Assembly: GCF_016864375.1 (NCBI RefSeq)
Contig: NZ_CP069354.1
Location: 4,741,501 to 4,805,500 of the forward strand
Length of the DNA stretch: 64,000 bases
Direction: 5' to 3'
From: Microvirga sp. VF16
GTDB lineage: Bacteria; Pseudomonadota; Alphaproteobacteria; Rhizobiales; Beijerinckiaceae
The position numbers were made by a program, and so were the translations under genes. Within the stretch, counting starts at the first letter, position 1; every line of letters starts with the position of its first letter. This document shows positions 48,518 to 60,398 of the stretch, piece after piece. Below the pieces are notes generated by a model, which saw only the letters and a program-made list of their open reading frames with translations, was not told where the DNA came from and did no database searches.

Positions 48518-48629
48518 GCGCATCGTGTGGAAAAGTGGATCCGATTTTCCGCGCCCGACGATGCGCCACTTAAGGGATTGAGCATCGGATCGATCCCAAA
48601 AGTGCAAATCCACTTTTGGGTCCGATGCT
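48518..48629 (+). repeat. Two-palindrome element, full copy (112 bp)
   Basis: It starts GCGCATCGTGTGGAAAAGTG and ends GGGTCCGATGCT, with the same spacer CACTTAAGGGATT as the copy at 17734. One extra base relative to the 111-bp copies shifts its long frame. It lies between the divergent MFS and hisN-like genes. Confidence 0.88.
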
Positions 48630-48655
48630 TTAGTCTTTAAGGGGATACGCGCGTC

Positions 48656-49438
48656 ATGGGGCTCATCGACTTCACGCATTTCGTCAACGAGCTCGCGACC
48701 CAATCGGGCCAAGCAATCCTGCCCTTCTTCCGCACGGCCATCGCGACCGAAGACAAGTCCCGCGGTGGTGCCTTCGATCCCGTCACTGAGGCGGACCGCG
48801 CGAGTGAAGCGACCATGCGCCACCTGATCAAGCGCAGCTTCCCCACCCACGGCATCGTCGGCGAGGAATTCGGCGCCGAGCGCGAGGATGCGGATTACGT
48901 CTGGGTGCTCGATCCCATCGATGGAACCCGGGCCTTCATCGCCGGGCTTCCGACCTGGGGTACGCTGATCGGGCTGACCTACAAGCGCCAGCCGGTCTTC
49001 GGCATGATGCACCAGCCCTTCACCGGCGAGCGCTTTTTCGGCGACGGCGGCAGCGCGACCTATCGGGGTCCGGGCGGCGAGCGCAGGCTCCTGACGCGCC
49101 GCTGCGCTTCGCTCAAGGACGCCGTCATCTCCACCACCAGCCCGCGCCTCTTCGCGGGCGACGAGCTGCGCGCCTATGATCGGGTGGAGAGCGTCGCTCG
49201 CCTCGCCCGCTACGGTTGCGATTGCTATGCCTATTGCATGCTGGCCGCAGGCCATATCGACCTCGTGGTCGAGTCGGGACTGAAGCCCTACGACATCGCG
49301 GCTCTGGTGCCGATCATCGAGGGGGCCGGCGGCATCGTGACCACCTGGGAGGGGAGCTCAGCGGCCGATGGCGGGCGCATCGTCGCTGCGGGCGACCGCC
49401 GGGTCCACGCCGCCGCCATCGAGCTGCTCAGCCGCTAG
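48656..49438 (+). CDS. hisN: Histidinol-phosphatase, IMPase type
   Basis: A 260-residue phosphatase of the IMPase superfamily. Metal-site motifs are GIVGEEFGAERED near residue 66 and VWVLDPIDGTRAFIAG near 82, with the second signature SGLKPYDIAALVPIIEGAGG near 203. The T-E-A-D, GEEFG and DPIDGTRAF variant is that of HisN-type histidinol-phosphatases, which finish histidine biosynthesis in bacteria without HisB phosphatase. A generic phosphatase role is possible. The 3' end overlaps the convergent hydrolase gene by 81 bp. A two-palindrome repeat ends 26 bp upstream of the start. Confidence 0.87.
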   Translation: MGLIDFTHFVNELATQSGQAILPFFRTAIATEDKSRGGAFDPVTEADRASEATMRHLIKRSFPTHGIVGEEFGAEREDADYVWVLDPIDGTRAFIAGLPTWGTLIGLTYKRQPVFGMMHQPFTGERFFGDGGSATYRGPGGERRLLTRRCASLKDAVISTTSPRLFAGDELRAYDRVESVARLARYGCDCYAYCMLAAGHIDLVVESGLKPYDIAALVPIIEGAGGIVTTWEGSSAADGGRIVAAGDRRVHAAAIELLSR

Positions 49439-50431
49439 ACCGGCTTCAGCGAGCTTGCGCTTCGCTCCGACTTCCGGATCGGGAGTGCCGGGAATGAAGG
49501 CGTCGAAGGCGGCCCAGAACTGCTCGCGGATCGCATCCCGCTCCATCAGGATTTCATGCCGGGCGCCCGGAATGACGATGACGGAGCCGGCCTTGAGCCG
49601 TGAGGCAAAGCGCTCGGTGGCCGGGGTGGCGCAGACCGGATCGGCACCGGCCGCGACGATAAGCGTCGGCAGGCGGATCTTGATGGCGTAGCGCGGATCG
49701 GCGAAGCGCTTCATCAGGCGGAAGGCGCCGTCGAGCCAAGCCACACTTGGAGCTCCGATGGCACCGGCTCCGATGGCGTGGGCAGCCTCGGCGTTGCGGG
49801 CATAGCGCACGGGATCGGATGTCAGGCGATTGCCCTTGAACGGCATGGTGGAAATCGACGTCTCACCGCCGCCGGGCACGAACATTCCGCCCATTCCGAG
49901 AAACCGCAGGCTCCTCGCAAAAAAGGCACTGGTGCGAGTGCGCTTGATGATGCAGAGCGCGATCATCGGCGTCGTGGTCACGAGCCGGCGGAAGGGCAGC
50001 CAGGTTTCATAAGCCGCGTTCAATGCGATGGCGCCACCCATGGAATGGGCGAGGCCGAAATGCGGCTGCGGCATGCGCGGCACCAGGATCTGGTCGCGAA
50101 TCGCCTCCAGGTCGTGCCGGAAATCGGAAAAGCGCCGGACATGACCCTTGCGGGGATTCTTCACCTGTCGTCCGGAGAGCCCCTGCCCGCGCCAGTCGAA
50201 GGCGACGACGGCAAAGCCCCGGTCGAGCAGTTCGCCCACCGTCTCGAAATACTTTTCGATGAACTCCGCCCTGCCCTGCAGGATGCAGACCGTCCCTTGA
50301 GGTTCCTCGGTCTCCGGCATCCAGGTGGCGGCCCGAAGCGTGATGCCGTCGTGCGTCGTGACACTGACGAGCTTCGGCTCGCCGGGCACGGGATTGTCAG
50401 GGGTGGCGATGAATTCCACGGGAGTTTCCAA
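49358..50431 (-). CDS. Alpha/beta hydrolase, lysophospholipase-like
   Basis: A 357-residue hydrolase. The fold is seen in TVCILQGRAEFIEKYFETVG, VAFDWRGQGLSGRQVKNPRK, the nucleophile elbow FGLAHSMGGAIALNAAYETW near residue 130, the acid region IVAAGADPVCATPATERFA near 260 and the His in PGARHEILMERDA near 290. It fits PldB-type lysophospholipases or monoacylglycerol lipases. The last 27 or so residues (EAGLAAEQLDGGGVDPAVAR and on) are encoded opposite the hisN 3' end, an unusually long convergent overlap of 81 bp; these residues are low-complexity and may not be needed. Confidence 0.87.
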   Translation of the reverse strand: METPVEFIATPDNPVPGEPKLVSVTTHDGITLRAATWMPETEEPQGTVCILQGRAEFIEKYFETVGELLDRGFAVVAFDWRGQGLSGRQVKNPRKGHVRRFSDFRHDLEAIRDQILVPRMPQPHFGLAHSMGGAIALNAAYETWLPFRRLVTTTPMIALCIIKRTRTSAFFARSLRFLGMGGMFVPGGGETSISTMPFKGNRLTSDPVRYARNAEAAHAIGAGAIGAPSVAWLDGAFRLMKRFADPRYAIKIRLPTLIVAAGADPVCATPATERFASRLKAGSVIVIPGARHEILMERDAIREQFWAAFDAFIPGTPDPEVGAKRKLAEAGLAAEQLDGGGVDPAVARSDDAPAIGR

Positions 50432-50481
50432 CTCAAAAGCTCACGCTTTTATAGGGCGTCCTGAGCTTAAGAAACGTGCCT

Positions 50482-50510
50482 CTTGAAAGCAAACGTATCG
50501 GCTCCCACAT
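50482..50510 (+). promoter_or_regulatory. Candidate RpoH (heat-shock sigma) promoter for hsp20
   Basis: CTTGAA at 50482-50487 and CCCACAT at 50504-50510 with a 16-bp spacer resemble the sigma-32 consensus CTTGAA ... CCCATnT. A start about 7 bp downstream would fall near 50517, directly before the first leader hairpin. Confidence 0.55.
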
Positions 50511-50517
50511 CGAAAAA

Positions 50518-50609
50518 TGTGCCGGCCATGATGGCGGCACATCAACCCGGATCCAGCCATTTCACGGTGGATCCTCATTCTGCATGTCGCTTCAAGCGGA
50601 GGATATGCC
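50518..50609 (+). promoter_or_regulatory. Candidate ROSE-like RNA thermometer in the hsp20 leader
   Basis: Hairpin TGTGCCG/CGGCACA (50518-50541) is followed by paired GGATCC boxes (50549-50554 and 50569-50574) and a final structure in which ATCCTC (50571-50576) or the UCGCU motif (50587-50591) can pair with the ribosome site GGAGGA (50598-50603). UYGCU opposite the ribosome site is the ROSE hallmark. Folding was done by eye. Confidence 0.55.
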
Positions 50610-51068
50610 ATGCGACAGTACGATCTTGCTCCCCTCTACCGCAACACGGTCGGCTTCGACCGTCTCTTCTCGATGCTCGACCAGCTCGTCAGCGTCGATG
50701 CGGCCCCGAGCTACCCGCCCTACAACATCGAGCGCACCGGCGAGAATGCCTATCGCATCTCGATCGCGGTTGCCGGCTTCACCGACCGAGACCTGACCAT
50801 CGAGGTCAAGGAAAACACCCTCTCCGTCCGCGGCGAGCGCAAGCCCTCCGAAGAGCGTAAAACCGACGTGCTCCATCAGGGCATCGCGGCGCGCAGCTTC
50901 GACCGGCGCTTCCAGCTGGCTGACGGCGTGCAGGTGATGGGTGCGGCCCTCGAGAACGGCCTGCTCCATCTCGACCTCGTTCGCGAGATCCCGGAGGCCA
51001 AGAAGCCGAAGCTTATTCCGATTTCCTCGAACGGTGCTCAGGCCATCGAAGCCAAGCAGGCTGCGTAA
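50610..51068 (+). CDS. Small heat-shock protein, Hsp20 family
   Basis: A 152-residue ATP-independent chaperone. The alpha-crystallin domain spans about residues 38-130: YNIERTGENAYRISIAVAGF, DLTIEVKENTLSVRGERKPS, the loop-strand RSFDRRFQLADGVQVMGAAL and ENGLLHLDLVREIPEAKKP. The C-terminal anchor motif I-x-I/V is seen as LIPIS. It is a class A, IbpA-like protein of rhizobial type. A ribosome site GGAGGA lies 6 bases before the ATG inside a predicted thermometer hairpin, and an RpoH-like promoter precedes it. A strong terminator follows. Confidence 0.93.
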   Translation: MRQYDLAPLYRNTVGFDRLFSMLDQLVSVDAAPSYPPYNIERTGENAYRISIAVAGFTDRDLTIEVKENTLSVRGERKPSEERKTDVLHQGIAARSFDRRFQLADGVQVMGAALENGLLHLDLVREIPEAKKPKLIPISSNGAQAIEAKQAA

Positions 51069-51092
51069 CCAGTTTTCTGAGCCCAAACGAAG

Positions 51093-51125
51093 AGCGCCCC
51101 GGTTCGGCCGGGGCGCTTTTTATTT
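51093..51125 (+). terminator. Rho-independent terminator after hsp20
   Basis: Stem AGCGCCCCGG (51093-51102), loop TTCGG, CCGGGGCGCT (51108-51117), then TTTTTATTT. Confidence 0.93.
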
Positions 51126-51229
51126 GTCGGATCCTGGTCCTTGGTGTCCCGCTGGGGCTGGAGGGGCCCCGTCGGTCAAGGGTCTCTGGAGAAAAGCAAT
51201 CGCGGGTGATTGCGGCAGGGTTAGGGCAA

Positions 51230-52306
51230 TCACTCGGCGGCTTCGCGCGATAATCCCGAAGAAGCGACCTCCAGCAGCCTGCGGACGTCCTCTTCCCTAG
51301 AGGCCCAGGAGGTAACGAGCCGGATCAACACCTTGTGATCGCCGACCCGCTCGGTCTCGGGCAGGCTCAATTCGGTCCACGGATTGTAGAGTATGCCGGC
51401 GGCCTTCAGCGCCTGGTCCAGTGTCTTCGGGATGATCGGGAAGACTTCGTTGGCTTGAGTCGGCCAAGCCAAACGCACGCGCGGCAATTGCAGCAAGCCT
51501 TCCGAGAGGAATGCTGCCATGCGATTGGCATGGCGCGCATTGTCGAGCCAATGATCGTCGGCGAAGTAGCCCTCGAACTGCGCGGCGATGAGACGGCCTT
51601 TGGAGATGATCTGGCCGGCGCGCTTGGAGCGGTAGTCGAGCGCCTCCGCCAGATCTTTCCTGAACACCACGATGGCCTCGGCCATCAGGCCGCCGTTCTT
51701 GGTCGCGCCGAAGGAGAGAATGTCGACGCCCTGCTTCCAGGTCATCTCCGCCGGAGTGCAGCCGAGCGACACGAGGGCGTTGACGAAGCGCGCACCGTCC
51801 ATGTGGAAGGACAGGCCATGCTCGCGGCAGATCGCCCCGAGGGCCGCAATCTCGTCGAGGCTGTAGACCATGCCGCCCTCGCTCACCTGCGAGATCGACA
51901 ACCCCTTCGGCGGCATCTGCTTGACCGCCTTGGGGAGGCTCTTGAGATAGGCCACAACGTCTTCGGCGCTCAGCTTGGCGCCGATGCCCGGCAGCCCTGC
52001 AAGCTTTGCCCCATGCATGAAGAATTCAGGCGCGCCGCACTCATCGTCGATGATGTGCGCCTCCCGATGGCAGACGCAGAGGCCGTAGGGCGGCACGGCG
52101 GAGGCAAGGGCCAGCGCGTTGGCGGCCGTCCCGGTGGTCACGAAGAACACGGAAACCTCGCGCTCGAAGATCTCGTTGAAACACGCTCTGACGCGCTTCG
52201 AGATCTCGTCGTTGCCGTAAGCCGTCATGGTCCCGGCATTGGCCTGCATGATGGCTTGGAGAACGGGAGCGCTGGCCCCCACGATATTGTCGCTCGCGAA
52301 GTTCAT
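51230..52306 (-). CDS. ltaE: Low-specificity L-threonine aldolase (beta-eliminating lyase family)
   Basis: PLP enzyme of fold type I, 358 residues, that cleaves threonine to glycine and acetaldehyde. It opens MNFASDNIVGASAPVLQAI, has FFVTTGTAANALALASAV near residue 55, the PLP-stacking region CHREAHIIDDECGAPEFF, the pyridine-binding Asp in FHMDGARFVNALVSLG and the PLP lysine in SFGATKNGGLMAEAIVV near 205. A side activity as tryptophanase-like lyase is possible. The start at 52306 has AGGAAA upstream and is preferred over an upstream in-frame start. Divergent from gltB across a 540-bp region. Confidence 0.88.
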   Translation of the reverse strand: MNFASDNIVGASAPVLQAIMQANAGTMTAYGNDEISKRVRACFNEIFEREVSVFFVTTGTAANALALASAVPPYGLCVCHREAHIIDDECGAPEFFMHGAKLAGLPGIGAKLSAEDVVAYLKSLPKAVKQMPPKGLSISQVSEGGMVYSLDEIAALGAICREHGLSFHMDGARFVNALVSLGCTPAEMTWKQGVDILSFGATKNGGLMAEAIVVFRKDLAEALDYRSKRAGQIISKGRLIAAQFEGYFADDHWLDNARHANRMAAFLSEGLLQLPRVRLAWPTQANEVFPIIPKTLDQALKAAGILYNPWTELSLPETERVGDHKVLIRLVTSWASREEDVRRLLEVASSGLSREAAE

Positions 52307-52846
52307 GAAGCGTTTCCTAGAGCATCGCCTGGGAAAGGGAAATGCCCATTCGGACATGGCTAGACTGCTCTAGGGTCGGCTACGAACAACATGTCAAGGT
52401 CATTGACCCATCGGTGGAGACTTTCGTTCCTAGGGCCTAAAAGCTGCTTTTGTTACATTCTGAGTCGTCGGCTTGTAACTTTTGTCTAAAATATTTCTAA
52501 ACCCTCTTGTGCGCTGCGTCGAACTCTGGCACTTTGCCCTTATTAGGACAGCGATGCTGTCCCTTTTGGAGTGCCTGCACTCCTACCTTCGCCCTGGGGT
52601 TTTCTTGATGCTTCGCCTGACGCGAACGAAACGAGATACCACGAAAACCGCCCGCAAAACGTGGGCGGAACGGGCGACTCTGGGCTGACGACAGCCCAAA
52701 GGTGCCCGCGAGGTGCGGGCTCCCCTGCCGGACCCAACCCTCGAAAACCCGAAGAAGCGGCGGGCACTCCGGACGATCCGATCATCCGGCAGGCCCAAAA
52801 GCCGCCTCAAAGAACCTGAATACGCGTTCGGATGTGAGGATCTGCC
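52307..52846 (+). promoter_or_regulatory. 540-bp gltB upstream region with five hairpins, no gene
   Basis: Within 52546-52720 five stable hairpins follow each other: GGACAGC/GCTGTCC (52546-52562), GGAGTGC/GCACTCC (52568-52583), CCGCCCGC/GTGGGCGG (52648-52668), TGGGCT/AGCCCA (52681-52698) and GCCCGC/GCGGGC (52704-52720). The first is followed by CTTTT. A 68-codon frame at 52482-52688 overlaps three of them and looks like noise. This may be a structured leader or attenuator of gltB, or a small RNA gene; I do not recognise a known class. Confidence 0.5.
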
Positions 52847-57565
<4,719 letters not shown>

Positions 57566-57583
57566 GGAATTTAGGGCAAACCC

Positions 57584-59005
57584 ATGGGCAAGGTCACAGG
57601 CTTTCTCGAATACGACCGGCAGGAGCAGAAGTATCAGCTCGCCGGGGAACGCGTGCGCCACTTCCGCGAATTCACGCTGCCGCTCGACGACAACGACCTG
57701 AAGAAGCAGGCGGGACGCTGCATGGATTGCGGCATCCCGTTCTGCCACGGTCCGACGGGCTGTCCGGTGCACAACCAGATTCCAGACTGGAACGATCTGG
57801 TCTGGTCCGACGACTGGGAGGAGGCCGCGCGCAACCTCCACACCACCAACAACTTCCCGGAATTCACGGGCCGCATCTGCCCGGCTCCGTGCGAGGAAGC
57901 CTGCACACTGAATCTCGAAAACCAGCCGGTCACGATCAAGACCATCGAGCAGGCCATCGCCGACAAGGCGTGGGAGATGGGCTTCGTGAAGCCGGAGCCT
58001 TCCGAGATCACCACGGGCAAGCGCGTCGCTGTCATCGGCTCAGGGCCGGCCGGCATGGCAGCCGCCCAGCAGCTCGCTCGCGCGGGCCATGAAGTGCATG
58101 TGTTCGAGCGCCAGGCGAAGCCCGGCGGGTTGCTGCGCTACGGCATCCCGGACTTCAAGATGGAGAAGTACCATATCGACCGACGCGTGAAGCAGATGGA
58201 AGCCGAAGGCGTAATCTTCCATTGCGGCGTCAATGTCGGCGTCGACAAGAGCTTCGCCTCGCTTCACAACGAGTTCGATGCCGTACTGTTTGCGGGCGGC
58301 GCGGAAGATCCGCGCAATCCGTACCTGCCGGGACAGGATCTCGCCGGCGTGCATTTCGCCATGCCCTATCTCACGCAAGCGAATCAGCGCGTCGGCAACG
58401 AGGAGGTCACGGCAGAACCCATCCTCGCGAGCGGCAAGCACGTGGTGGTGATCGGCGGCGGCGACACGGCGTCCGACTGCGTCGGCACCGCCTTCCGCCA
58501 GGGCGCTCTCTCCGTGACGCAGCTCGACATCCGTCCCAAGCCGCCCGAGCGTGAGGACAAGCTGACGGTGTGGCCCTATTGGCCGACCAAGATGCGCACC
58601 TCCTCATCTCAGGCAGAAGGCGCGGAGCGCGAATTCCAGGCGGCAACGCTCGGCATCGTCGGGAAGAAGGGTCAGGCAACCGGGGTGCAATGCGCCCGCG
58701 TGGACGAGAAGCGCCAGCCGATAGCCGGCACTGAATTCGTGCTCAAGGCCGATCTTGTCTTCCTCGCCATCGGCTTCGCCGGCTCGGTGAAGGCAGGCCT
58801 GCTGGACGAATCGGGCGTCGCCATGGACCGCCGCGGCAACGTGGTGGCCGACGACAAGAGCTACCGCACGTCGAGCGAGAAGGTGTTCGTCGCCGGCGAC
58901 ATGCGCCGCGGCCAGTCCCTGGTGGTGTGGGCCATCCGCGAAGGCCGTCAGGCCGCCCGCTCCATCGACACCTTCCTGATGGGCTCCAGCATCCTGCCGG
59001 AGTAG
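57584..59005 (+). CDS. gltD: Glutamate synthase (NADPH), small subunit
   Basis: The 473-residue beta subunit of GOGAT that passes electrons from NADPH via FAD and 4Fe-4S clusters to GltB. The cluster ligands are in RCMDCGIPFCHGPTGCPVHN near residues 46-65 and GRICPAPCEEACTL near 96-109. The FAD loop GSGPAGMAAAQQLARAGHEV is near 150, the NADPH loop VVIGGGDTASDCVGTA near 290, and the C-terminal FVAGDMRRGQSLVVWAI closes the FAD site. It is co-transcribed with gltB and ends at a strong terminator at 59028-59065. Confidence 0.97.
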   Translation: MGKVTGFLEYDRQEQKYQLAGERVRHFREFTLPLDDNDLKKQAGRCMDCGIPFCHGPTGCPVHNQIPDWNDLVWSDDWEEAARNLHTTNNFPEFTGRICPAPCEEACTLNLENQPVTIKTIEQAIADKAWEMGFVKPEPSEITTGKRVAVIGSGPAGMAAAQQLARAGHEVHVFERQAKPGGLLRYGIPDFKMEKYHIDRRVKQMEAEGVIFHCGVNVGVDKSFASLHNEFDAVLFAGGAEDPRNPYLPGQDLAGVHFAMPYLTQANQRVGNEEVTAEPILASGKHVVVIGGGDTASDCVGTAFRQGALSVTQLDIRPKPPEREDKLTVWPYWPTKMRTSSSQAEGAEREFQAATLGIVGKKGQATGVQCARVDEKRQPIAGTEFVLKADLVFLAIGFAGSVKAGLLDESGVAMDRRGNVVADDKSYRTSSEKVFVAGDMRRGQSLVVWAIREGRQAARSIDTFLMGSSILPE

Positions 59006-59027
59006 AATTTCGAAAGTCTGCACAATG

Positions 59028-59065
59028 AAAGCGGCGGCTCATCGCAAGATGACCGCCGCTTTTTC
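59028..59065 (+). terminator. Rho-independent terminator after gltD
   Basis: AAAGCGGCGG (59028-59037) pairs with CCGCCGCTTTTT (59053-59064), with an inner TCATC-GCAA-GATGA stem. The tail TTTTT is followed by CATG. Confidence 0.92.
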
Positions 59066-59081
59066 ATGTCTTCAGATCGTC

Positions 59082-60353
59082 TCAGGGATTGGGCCACCGG
59101 AAATCGTCGGCCCGGCCGGGACGTGAGCCTGGGGCGATTCCGACCCGCAGGGCACGCTGGATCGTATAGGCATTGTCGCCGGTGAGCTTCGGCGGTGCCG
59201 ATACGAGCGTTCCGCCCGGAGTCACATCCTGACGGGTCAGAGGCAGGACCGGACCGATCAAAGGCTTCGACGGCAGGGAGACCGGTGCGGCGGCATCCGG
59301 CGGCGCGGGGATCGCTGCCTCGACCGAGGGAGGGGAAGAGCCATCCGCGGGTGTGATATCGGCCGGATTGGGAGCGGCGGCCGTTGCTGTCCCGCCCTGC
59401 CCGAGGATCCGCTTGATCTCGGTATCGGCAAAGAAGGCGACCTTGCGTGAGCCTGCACGGGTGAAGAATATGCCCTCGTTGGTGCGCAACTTGGCAGGCT
59501 CGCCGTCGACATCGGGACCGTCGGGCGTATAGCGGTTTTCATCGTCGACGAAACCGGGCCAGATATCCACATAGGCGCCGCCGTTGCGCTGGACGCTCTC
59601 CTTGTAGATCTCATTCATGGCGACCAGGTCGTCGGAGATCTTGCTGTTCTTCATCGGCGGCAGACCGATCCAGACTGCAGGGATCCGACGCTCCTTGAAG
59701 ACGGTCGTAATCGCATCGACCCGCTGCCGGTAGAGCTCCTTCCAGCGGTCGGACAGGGGCTCGATCGACTCGTCCCCCTCCCTGATCGACTGCCGGTCGC
59801 TCGTTCCCAGCATCACGACGGCGACACTCGTTTTCTGTCCGCCATCGAGCGTTGCCTTGATGAAATTCGGCCATTCGGCCGGATCGGCGCGGACGAGGCT
59901 GACATCGCCGCGCACCTTCGCGACGACTTCCACATCCTGGTTTTCGGCGAAATGCGCCTCGAGCCCCTGGCGGGCGAACCCGGCCAGGGCATCGCCAAAC
60001 ACCACCACATGGGTGCTCGGATCGACCTTCGGCTTCTCCTGCCTGGCGACGGCAGCCGCCGCGGGAGCGGACTTGCGCGGCCGGGCCACGGGCGCCCGCG
60101 CGGGCGCCGGAGGATCGTCCGGAACGCCGAAGAAGCGTCTCAGGCTGAATCCCTGCGGTCGCTGAGGTGCCGGCTGCACGAGCTTTCCGGGATAATAGCC
60201 GGGCGGATAGGCCCGTAGATCGCGCCGAGGCTGCTGCTGCTGTTGCTGATAATAGCCGGACTGGGCCAGGGCCGCACTGCCCCCAAGGACTGCCAGCAGC
60301 AGGGCCAGGAACAGTCGGCGAAGAATCGGCACCATGGTCATAGGCGGTTCCAC
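59082..60353 (-). CDS. DUF459 family SGNH-hydrolase-like protein
   Basis: A 423-residue exported protein. The signal peptide (LFLALLLAVLGGSAALA) is followed by a Gln/Pro-rich linker and a SGNH-like domain from about residue 105: THVVVFGDALAGFARQGLEAHF, VSLVRADPAEWPNFIKATLDGG, VVMLGTSDRQSIREGDESIE (block III-like) and YVDIWPGFVDDENRYTPDGP. The canonical nucleophile GDS is GDA here, so the enzyme may be inactive or use another residue. The long C-terminal tail is Pro/Ala-rich. It lies 46 bp before the lytic transglycosylase gene's stop on the same strand, so the two are probably co-transcribed. Confidence 0.83.
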   Translation of the reverse strand: MEPPMTMVPILRRLFLALLLAVLGGSAALAQSGYYQQQQQQPRRDLRAYPPGYYPGKLVQPAPQRPQGFSLRRFFGVPDDPPAPARAPVARPRKSAPAAAAVARQEKPKVDPSTHVVVFGDALAGFARQGLEAHFAENQDVEVVAKVRGDVSLVRADPAEWPNFIKATLDGGQKTSVAVVMLGTSDRQSIREGDESIEPLSDRWKELYRQRVDAITTVFKERRIPAVWIGLPPMKNSKISDDLVAMNEIYKESVQRNGGAYVDIWPGFVDDENRYTPDGPDVDGEPAKLRTNEGIFFTRAGSRKVAFFADTEIKRILGQGGTATAAAPNPADITPADGSSPPSVEAAIPAPPDAAAPVSLPSKPLIGPVLPLTRQDVTPGGTLVSAPPKLTGDNAYTIQRALRVGIAPGSRPGRADDFRWPNP

Positions 60354-60398
60354 TTCATTCCGGACCAGCCTTGAATATAGAGCCTTGCGGGAACTCCG

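Noticed and set aside
52482..52688. 68-codon frame in the gltB leader
   Set aside because: No ribosome site or recognisable motif; overlaps three hairpins; probably chance.
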